Shown one piece after another: positions 11,424 through 15,647 of a stretch of 15,647 nt of DNA. A program made the position numbers and the translations under genes. The notes under the pieces were generated by a model that worked only from the letters and a program-made list of their open reading frames with translations, had not been told where the DNA came from and did no database searches. Each line of letters starts with the position of its first letter. Positions within the stretch are counted from its first letter, which is position 1. This DNA is from Candidatus Parcubacteria bacterium (GTDB lineage: Bacteria > Patescibacteriota > Patescibacteriia > UBA1558 > GWA2-36-10). The DNA lies in assembly GCA_003599205.1 (NCBI GenBank), contig QZJA01000018.1:1-15647 (forward strand), read 5' to 3'.

Positions 11424-11467
11424 TTACCTTAATGGCCTTTTTTATCTCTTAAATTACCCTAAGGTAA
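11424..11467 (+). promoter_or_regulatory. rplS leader with two mutually exclusive pairings
   Basis: TTACCTTA (11424-11431) is an exact complement of TAAGGTAA (11460-11467), giving an 8-bp long-range stem. The second strand can instead close a local hairpin, TTACC-CTAA-GGTAA (11454-11467). The two cannot form at once. A T-run (TTTTTT, 11438-11443) lies inside the long-range loop. This could be an autoregulatory leader, but no known L19 leader consensus was recognised. Confidence 0.4.
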
Positions 11468-11491
11468 GCAATAAATAATAAACAAAATAAT

Positions 11492-11821
11492 ATGTCTGAA
11501 GAAAAAAAGACAACCGAAATCAAGCCTGGCATGACTGTCCGCGTCCACGAAAAAATCGTAGAAAAAAATGCCAAAGGCGAAGATAAAGAAAGAACTCAAA
11601 TTTTTGAAGGTATGGTTTTGGCCAAAAAACACGGCAATGAAACTGGAGCCACTATTACCGTCCGAAAAGTTTCTGATGGTATTGGCGTAGAAAAAATATT
11701 CCCTCTACACTCACCAATTGTCAGCAAAATCGAGCCGGTAAAACAGGCCAAAGTAAAACAAGCCAAATTAGCTTACCTCAAAAACAGCAAAAAAAGGCTA
11801 AAAGAAACCAAGCTAAACTAA
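11492..11821 (+). CDS. rplS: 50S ribosomal protein L19
   Basis: Large-subunit protein at the 30S-50S interface. Core family blocks are present: KPGMTVRVHEKI (near 12-22), RTQIFEGMVLAKK (near 34-46), TITVRKVSDGIGVEKIFPLHSP (54-75) and QAKLAYLKNSKKRLKE near the end. At 109 residues it is within the usual range; a short N-terminal extension (MSEEKKTTE) precedes the core. It has its own promoter and a structured leader. tRNA-Leu begins 27 bases after the stop with no terminator between, so the mRNA probably runs on into three tRNAs. Confidence 0.95.
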   Translation: MSEEKKTTEIKPGMTVRVHEKIVEKNAKGEDKERTQIFEGMVLAKKHGNETGATITVRKVSDGIGVEKIFPLHSPIVSKIEPVKQAKVKQAKLAYLKNSKKRLKETKLN

Positions 11822-11848
11822 TAGCTATTTTCTAAAAAATCCCTCTAA

Positions 11849-11937
11849 GGGCGAGTGGCGGAACTGGTAGACGCGCAAGGTTGAGGGCCTTGTCCTGGTT
11901 TTTCGGGGTGGAGGTTCAAGTCCTCTCTCGCCCACCA
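11849..11937 (+). tRNA. tRNA-Leu (anticodon GAG)
   Basis: 89-base class II tRNA with long variable arm and encoded CCA: acceptor GGGCGAG/CTCGCCC, anticodon loop TTGAGGG (GAG, reads CTC/CTT), T-arm GGAGG-TTCAAGT-CCTCT. Directly follows rplS. Confidence 0.94.
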
Positions 11938-11969
11938 CTCGATTAGCCTTTTGTCTTACATTTAAATAA

Positions 11970-12046
11970 GGGCTGTTAGCTCAGTTGGCTAGAGCGCCTC
12001 GTTTGCACCGAGGAGGTCGCAGGTTCGACTCCTGTACAGTCCACCA
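11970..12046 (+). tRNA. tRNA-Ala (anticodon TGC)
   Basis: 77-base cloverleaf with encoded CCA: acceptor GGGCTGT/ACAGTCC, anticodon arm CCTCG-TTTGCAC-CGAGG, T-arm GCAGG-TTCGACT-CCTGT. Anticodon TGC reads GCA (Ala). Confidence 0.95.
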
Positions 12047-12119
12047 TATTTCAAAAAGATCAATATGTCCTGAGTAAACCAGAACATACCGAGGGACATT
12101 TAATTAAGAAAAAAATCAG

Positions 12120-12196
12120 GGATGTTTAGCTCAGTTGGTTAGAGCATCTCGTTTACACCGAGAGGGTCGGGGGTTCGAGTCCCTCAACATCCACCA
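12120..12196 (+). tRNA. tRNA-Val (anticodon TAC)
   Basis: 77-base cloverleaf with encoded CCA: acceptor GGATGTT/AACATCC, anticodon arm TCTCG-TTTACAC-CGAGA, T-arm GGGGG-TTCGAGT-CCCTC. Anticodon TAC reads GTA (Val). Confidence 0.95.
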
Positions 12197-12237
12197 TTCG
12201 ATTCACCCTGAACTTTGAGTAAGCAAAGCGCATCGAA
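12197..12237 (+). repeat. Hairpin element at the 3' end of tRNA-Val
   Basis: Outer arms TTCGAT (12197-12202) / ATCGAA (12232-12237) and inner arms CTTTG (12213-12217) / CAAAG (12224-12228). It begins on the base after the CCA end. tRNA-Arg is also followed directly by TTCGACTC, and tRNA-Lys by a hairpin, so palindromic sequence recurs at tRNA ends here. Confidence 0.55.
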
Positions 12238-12263
12238 GAACACAAGATATTAATTATAAAACG

Positions 12264-12292
12264 AAATAGTTTTGCATAAAAACTATTTTTTG
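12264..12292 (+). terminator. Terminator of the rplS-tRNA unit
   Basis: AAATAGTTTT-GCATA-AAAACTATTT, a 10-bp AT-rich stem running into TTTTTTG. The following 12293-12405 is extremely AT-rich with no gene and no clear repeat. Confidence 0.75.
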
Positions 12293-12406
12293 TTTGTAAA
12301 ATTTTAGAAAAATATTTTAATTTTTTCAGAAAAATCAGAGAAAAACTAAAAAAATCTTATCAACAACAAAAATTTGACAAAAACTATTTTCATAATTTTA
12401 TTTTTA

Positions 12407-12415
12407 TGGTATAAT
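12407..12415 (+). promoter_or_regulatory. Extended -10 promoter for 12446-12854
   Basis: TGGTATAAT, a perfect extended -10, 31 bases before the ATG at 12446. A TTGACA upstream (12374-12379) is too distant (30 bp) to serve as its -35. Confidence 0.65.
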
Positions 12416-12445
12416 TTAAGTTGTTAAAAGTTTGATTGAAAGTTT

Positions 12446-12700
12446 ATGGGCAGACTAATAGTTGGAATCATTATTGCCTTTATTGGTTTTGTTCTCGTCT
12501 GGAAAACTGAATGGTTTATTTTGAATGTCGGACGTATTGACTGGGCCGAACAACACCTAGGCACTGAAGGCGGAAGTAGGCTAGCGTATAAAGTATTAGG
12601 CACGCTAATAATCTTAGCTGGATTAATGTATGCTACTGATTTAAGCGATAATTTTATGAGCTGGTTTGTCGAAGGTGTCTTTAAAACAGGCAAAAAATAA
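12446..12700 (+). CDS. 84-residue two-helix membrane protein, unknown function
   Basis: The first helix is right at the N-terminus (about residues 4-20, LIVGIIIAFIGFVLVW). A polar loop of ~27 residues (WFILNVGRIDWAEQHLGTEG region) follows, then a second helix (about 46-64, RLAYKVLGTLIILAGLMYAT). The C-terminus is amphipathic and basic (FVEGVFKTGKK). No family recognised. The start is the first ATG after the extended -10 promoter, and no Shine-Dalgarno site is present. It is followed after 46 bases by the lysine-rich peptide gene, with no terminator between, so both probably share one mRNA. Confidence 0.75.
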   Translation: MGRLIVGIIIAFIGFVLVWKTEWFILNVGRIDWAEQHLGTEGGSRLAYKVLGTLIILAGLMYATDLSDNFMSWFVEGVFKTGKK

Positions 12701-12746
12701 AAACTAAAATTAAAATAAATTTGATAATGAGAGGAGGTGACGTAAA

Positions 12747-12854
12747 GTGAAAAAGAAAAAAACAGCAAAAAAGGCTGCTCCAAAAAAGAAAGTAGCTAAG
12801 AAGAAAGTAGCTAAGAAGCCTGCAAAAAGAAAAGCAAGCAAAAAAAAGAAATAA
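12747..12854 (+). CDS. 35-residue lysine-rich basic peptide, probable nucleic acid-binding
   Basis: The frame opens with GTG and encodes MKKKKTAKKAAPKKKVAKKK, then VAKKPAKRKASKKKK. About two thirds of residues are Lys or Arg, with K-K-V-A-K repeats and Ala/Pro spacers as in histone H1-like C-terminal tails. Such tails bind DNA or RNA nonspecifically in other bacteria; function here is inference. The start is decided by GAGGAGGTGA, the best match to the anti-SD sequence in the window, 6 bases before the GTG. It is closed by a terminator at 12872. Low complexity might suggest chance, but the ribosome site and terminator argue against that. A ribosomal-protein-like basic peptide is an alternative. 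Confidence 0.8.
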   Translation: MKKKKTAKKAAPKKKVAKKKVAKKPAKRKASKKKK

Positions 12855-12871
12855 TCTTTCTTACAAAAAAT

Positions 12872-12909
12872 AAAAATCCCTTTACATCCAGTGGAGTATA
12901 GGGATTTTT
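12872..12909. terminator. Bidirectional terminator between converging genes
   Basis: AAAAATCCCT (12872-12881) and AGGGATTTTT (12900-12909) are exact complements, with the weaker inner pairing TCCA/TGGA. T-runs follow on both strands. It ends the lysine-rich peptide mRNA (+) and the endoQ mRNA (-). Confidence 0.88.
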
Positions 12910-12926
12910 AGTTACTACAAAGATAT

Positions 12927-14201
12927 TTAAAATAATGAATTTTGATTTTTATTTTTAAATTTAATAGCTTCTTTTTCCTTTTCATCAAAAACTTCTACTG
13001 TTCCATATTGACCATCAAATCCTGGATTCAATTTTATTTTACTTTCACGCATCCTGATAATGCCTTCGGCCAAAATGGCAGGCATTATTTTTTCTAGATC
13101 AGATCTACTCAAGTCAAGTAAAACTTTAAACTCATTGCCGGCTGATTTTATAATATCCAAAAAAAGAGTTTCTACTCTTTTGCTACTGCGACCAACAGCA
13201 AAATAATCAGCAATCAAACTTGGTAAAGACACAATGCTTTTATAAGGTATATGAATATTGCTCGTTATATCCTCTCCCTTAATATTGGCTAATTTTTCTA
13301 CCCGACTAAGCACACCAACTGTAAGAGCCTTTCTGCATTTTGGACAAACACCTTTTAACTTTTGGCTTTGTTCTGGACTACAAGAAAAATTACAGTCACG
13401 ATGACCATCCCAGTGATACATGCCTTCTTCGGGATAAAATTCAATCGTATACAAAAACCTAGCTTTGTCTTTTTTGTTTATAATATCAATAATCTCATCA
13501 TAAGTCCTACTTTTCAAATCCATTACATTGGCCTCTCGTCCAATCTGTGGGCCAGAATGCGCGTCAGAATTGGAAACCAAAGTTATATTATCCAATTCCT
13601 TCAAACGCCAATTCATCAATGGATCAGACGAAAGTCCAGTTTCAATCGCTCTAATGTGTGGCGTCAAATCTTCAAAACATTCTACTAAGCTATCAAAGCC
13701 CGACTTAGAACCAAAAACAGCAAACCACGGAGTCCAAGCATGAGCCGGTATCAGCATTGCTCTTGAATCTGCTTCTAGCATTATCTCCAAAACCCGCTTG
13801 GCACTCATACCTAAAATAGGCCGGCCATCACTGGCCAATTTGGCTCCAGCATCCTCAAGTAGGTGATTAAATTTTTCGGCCGCTTCTAAATTAGGCATCA
13901 AAATACACAGATGAAGCCTTCTAGTTTTATCATTTTGTCGATAAATGCAAGAAACCTCCGTAGAAATTATAAATCTAACTTTAGAATCACTACTCTTTAA
14001 CTGATAAAGACCTGAACCAGGTTCATCTTCTTTTAAATTTTCCTTGAGTGTTTTGAACCAAGTCGGATGAGTAAAATCAGCGCAAGATATAATATCTACG
14101 CCTTTTATTTCTGACCACTTAAGCATCTCTTCCAAATCAAAAAACTTGGAAGTAGCCCGAGCGTACTTGGAATGTATATGAAGATCTATAATCTGTCTCA
14201 T
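12927..14201 (-). CDS. endoQ: Endonuclease Q-like PHP-domain nuclease
   Basis: A 424-residue PHP metallohydrolase matching the EndoQ/TIGR00375 pattern; characterised EndoQ cuts 5' of deaminated bases (uracil, hypoxanthine) in DNA repair. PHP metal ligands are visible: DLHIHS (residues 6-11), ADFTHP (41-46), STEVS (80-84), PAHAWTPWF (152-160), ETGLSSDPLMNWR (187-199) and SNSDAHS (210-216). A zinc-knuckle-like section has Cys270, Cys274, Cys286 and Cys289 after YHWDGHRDC, then the family block LTVGVLSRVEKLA. A C-terminal domain of ~120 residues follows. The ATG at 14201 lies next to an interrupted duplicate of its own first codons (14209-14298). Ancestrally its ATG overlapped the methyltransferase stop. 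No Shine-Dalgarno site. Confidence 0.88.
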   Translation of the reverse strand: MRQIIDLHIHSKYARATSKFFDLEEMLKWSEIKGVDIISCADFTHPTWFKTLKENLKEDEPGSGLYQLKSSDSKVRFIISTEVSCIYRQNDKTRRLHLCILMPNLEAAEKFNHLLEDAGAKLASDGRPILGMSAKRVLEIMLEADSRAMLIPAHAWTPWFAVFGSKSGFDSLVECFEDLTPHIRAIETGLSSDPLMNWRLKELDNITLVSNSDAHSGPQIGREANVMDLKSRTYDEIIDIINKKDKARFLYTIEFYPEEGMYHWDGHRDCNFSCSPEQSQKLKGVCPKCRKALTVGVLSRVEKLANIKGEDITSNIHIPYKSIVSLPSLIADYFAVGRSSKRVETLFLDIIKSAGNEFKVLLDLSRSDLEKIMPAILAEGIIRMRESKIKLNPGFDGQYGTVEVFDEKEKEAIKFKNKNQNSLF

Positions 14202-14208
14202 AAATTTT

Positions 14209-14298
14209 GAATATATACGTGCCCCGTAGACTGACCCTGAGCTAGTCGAAGGGGAAGTTGTACGGGGTGAAAATCAATAATTTGTCTCATCTAATTTT
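14209..14298 (-). pseudogene. Interrupted copy of the endoQ start
   Basis: Read on the minus strand, 14298-14268 contains ATGAGACAAATTATTGATTT plus TCA. This is a near copy of the intact gene's first 23 bases (ATGAGACAGATTATAGATCT plus TCA) together with the AAAATT before the ATG. A 50-bp palindromic insert follows (14267-14218), then TATATATTC (14217-14209), matching the next bases of the intact gene (TATACATTC). The intact gene's copy of the whole unit is 14208-14170. The insert falls in the codon for His8 of the catalytic DLHIHS motif. The upstream copy still supplies the TGA stop of the methyltransferase. Confidence 0.85.
14218..14267 (-). repeat. 50-bp nested palindromic element inserted in the endoQ copy
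   Basis: Outer arms CCCCGTA (14222-14228) / TACGGGG (14261-14267) enclose an inner palindrome CCCTGAGCTAGTCGAAGGG (14235-14253). The inner sequence resembles a short intergenic palindrome family (CCCTGAG..GTCGAAGGG) known from many bacterial genomes. Same two-layer layout and same 50-bp size as unit 2 in the tRNA-Arg copy. Confidence 0.8.
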
Positions 14299-14886
14299 CT
14301 GTAAAACAATAATAAAAAATTTTCTACCTTTTTGTACATGAACTACTTTTTCTATAAGCTTAAATTTTTTACCGGCTATAGCAAGAATTTCTTTAGGTGT
14401 ATAAAAATAAAAAACTCTTGTCCCTAAATTATCTTTTTTTATTTCCCGATGATACTTATCATACTTTAAAGATATATAAAATATACCCCCACTATTAAGT
14501 GACTTATAAGCTTTATTAAAAATATTTTTAAGCTGAACTTTACTTGAGTGAAGAAGAGAAGTCAAAGCAAATATGATATCAATATTTTTGGGGAAATTAT
14601 ATGTTTCAGAATTTCTTACTAAAAATCTAGCTTGAGGTACTCTTTTTTCAGCTAACTCCACCATACCTGATGAAATATCAAATCCCAGATAATTTTTAGT
14701 ACACCTTACTATCCTTTTGGCGTCACGACCATCCCCACAACCTATCTCCAAAACACAAGGATTGTCTTTACCTAATAAAGTGATGACCTGCTCTATATTA
14801 TAATTACCACCAAACTCAGCAAACTTTCTAGCCATAGCCAAGCTATTTTTATTATAATAATCAGTTGTTTTTTTCTGTAATGACAT
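14287..14886 (-). CDS. SAM-dependent class I methyltransferase, substrate unknown
   Basis: A 199-residue Rossmann-fold methyltransferase. Motif I CVLEIGCGDGRDA (residues 44-56) binds SAM, the acidic end of strand 2 is LGFDISSGMVELA (67-79), and IDIIFALTSLLH (102-113) is the motif IV region. A post-motif segment SLNSGGIFYISLKY (128-141) is typical of methyltransferases acting on small molecules, but the substrate cannot be told. The ATG at 14886 is 7 bases after the -10 of the promoter 14893-14921, so the mRNA is predicted to be leaderless. The gene ends inside the truncated endoQ copy: its TGA overlaps the old endoQ ATG as ATGA, the mark of a former tightly coupled pair. Confidence 0.85.
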   Translation of the reverse strand: MSLQKKTTDYYNKNSLAMARKFAEFGGNYNIEQVITLLGKDNPCVLEIGCGDGRDAKRIVRCTKNYLGFDISSGMVELAEKRVPQARFLVRNSETYNFPKNIDIIFALTSLLHSSKVQLKNIFNKAYKSLNSGGIFYISLKYDKYHREIKKDNLGTRVFYFYTPKEILAIAGKKFKLIEKVVHVQKGRKFFIIVLQKIR

Positions 14887-14892
14887 AAAACA

Positions 14893-14921
14893 ATCTTAGC
14901 AAAATAATACTTTTTAGGCAA
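14893..14921 (-). promoter_or_regulatory. Promoter for the methyltransferase-endoQ unit, leaderless start
   Basis: -35 TTGCCT (14916-14921), 17-bp spacer ending in TGC and -10 TAAGAT (14893-14898) on the minus strand (extended TGCTAAGAT). The expected first base coincides with the ATG at 14886. Confidence 0.72.
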
Positions 14922-14960
14922 AACAAAAAACGATACCTTAGTTCTAGAGAAAAGAGCATG

Positions 14961-15078
14961 ATTCTCGCGACGACCTACTCTCGCAGGAATCTAGTCCTAC
15001 TACCATCGGCGCTGAGTTGCTTAACTGCTGAGTTCGAAATGGGATCAGGTGTGACCAACCCGCTAGCATCACGAGAAT
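14961..15078 (-). rRNA. rrf: 5S ribosomal RNA
   Basis: On the minus strand the gene runs from ATTCTCGTGATGCTAGCGGG through GGTCACACCTGATCCCATTT and CGAACTCAGCAGTTAAGC to GCGCCGATGGTAGT and CGCGAGAAT. These are the universal 5S landmarks. Helix I pairs ATTCTCG with CGAGAAT and extends outward (GCATG/CATGC) into a probable processing stem. About 118 bases; ends are approximate to a few bases. It is the last gene of an rRNA operon entering from the right. Confidence 0.93.
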
Positions 15079-15112
15079 CATGCCCTCTTATCTCAAATTT
15101 GGGCATCGTTAT

Positions 15113-15223
15113 TTATGTAAATTGTTTTAAGGGAGTAAAGAAAAATACTGCCCCCAAAAACAATATCAACATCAGGAAGACCAAAATGATTTTGATCATT
15201 CCCGCGTGTTTATCAATGTTCAT
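15113..15223 (-). CDS. 36-residue hydrophobic ORF inside the 23S-5S spacer (tentative)
   Basis: Minus-strand frame reading MNIDKHAGMIKIILVFLMLI and then LFLGAVFFFTPLKQFT. A basic N-terminus is followed by one strong transmembrane helix (about residues 10-29). The orientation is the same as the rRNAs, so it would be transcribed with them. No Shine-Dalgarno site precedes the ATG. The size and shape match the small membrane peptides at 3038 and 4439, which do have ribosome sites. It could be a chance frame in AT-rich spacer. No family recognised. Confidence 0.4.
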   Translation of the reverse strand: MNIDKHAGMIKIILVFLMLILFLGAVFFFTPLKQFT

Positions 15224-15247
15224 GAGCGATTTCAATTATGGTATGTC

Positions 15248-15279
15248 TCCCGCAAAGCGGGATCCCGCCTATGGCGGGA
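15248..15279. repeat. Tandem hairpin element in the 23S-5S spacer
   Basis: Two adjacent perfect hairpins: TCCCGC-AAA-GCGGGA (15248-15262) and TCCCGCC-TAT-GGCGGGA (15263-15279). They share the TCCCGC arm, and the AT-rich flank makes them stand out. Another dispersed palindromic element, here without a flanking duplication. Confidence 0.8.
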
Positions 15280-15297
15280 AAAAACTTCCAAAATTTT

Positions 15298-15647
<350 letters not shown>

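Noticed and set aside
12065..12136. Another truncated tRNA copy before tRNA-Val (AGGGACATTTAATTAAG resembles AGGGATGTTTAGCTCAG)
   Set aside because: About 12 of 17 bases match in AT-rich DNA, there is no matching leader, and the nearby hairpin does not split the match. Too weak to count as a fourth case.
12290..12425. Possible replication origin: very AT-rich stretch with TTATCAACA (one mismatch from a DnaA box)
   Set aside because: Only one degenerate box was seen, with no cluster, no dnaA/dnaN neighbour and no iterons. Better explained as AT-rich promoter DNA after a terminator.

Overview
The window looks like chromosome from a Candidate Phyla Radiation (Patescibacteria, probably Parcubacteria-type) bacterium. 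This is inferred from gene content and style, not from a database match. Most of the DNA is AT-rich and the genes are tightly packed. Most housekeeping genes have no visible Shine-Dalgarno site, and several start where the promoter predicts the first transcribed base. TGA is used as a stop, so the code is standard. Five tRNAs, a 5S rRNA and the 3' end of a 23S rRNA are present. Marker genes include an archaeal-type cytidylate kinase, an endonuclease Q-like PHP protein, a PilT ATPase and a DUF4430/DUF6580 pair next to a corrinoid adenosyltransferase.

Layout. 1-2275 (+): the end of a Na+/Ca2+ exchanger, then ddl, mscL and a small ADP-ribosyltransferase-fold-like protein, closed by a terminator. 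2279-4558 (mostly -): six small genes, five of them encoding membrane proteins and one a lipoprotein. Most have their own TTGACA/T promoter with 17-bp spacing, a leader hairpin, a strong AGGAGG site and a hairpin terminator; several are GC-rich. One small plus-strand membrane-protein gene lies among them. 4640-6228 (+): a possible corrinoid-handling operon (CobO-like adenosyltransferase, transcobalamin-like DUF4430 protein, DUF6580 membrane protein). 6243-8332 (+): pilT followed directly by a cyclic-nucleotide-binding/GAF regulator. 8343-8975: tRNA-Arg and tRNA-Lys, each preceded by an interrupted copy of its own 5' end. 9029-9855 (+): a four-helix membrane protein and a GC-rich orphan gene. 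9893-12292 (+): rluD-like, cmk, rplS and tRNA-Leu, -Ala, -Val. 12446-12854 (+): a two-helix membrane protein and a 35-residue lysine-rich peptide. 12927-14886 (-): a methyltransferase and endoQ. 14961-15647 (-): 5S, a spacer with a tiny hydrophobic ORF, and the 23S end.

The most unusual signal occurs at three unrelated genes (tRNA-Arg, tRNA-Lys, endoQ). At each, the intact gene is preceded by a truncated copy of its own 5' region, and that copy is interrupted by a palindromic element of 31, 50 or 81 bp. The order is always a - palindrome - b - a - b, where 'ab' is the gene start, so the gene is broken and restored in the same place. Both tRNA copies end at the same point of the D-loop. This points to a recurrent insertion process in which a palindromic repeat enters a gene start together with a tandem duplication that preserves function. 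A second general signal is a two-class gene-start system: leaderless or SD-less housekeeping genes against SD-bearing small genes.
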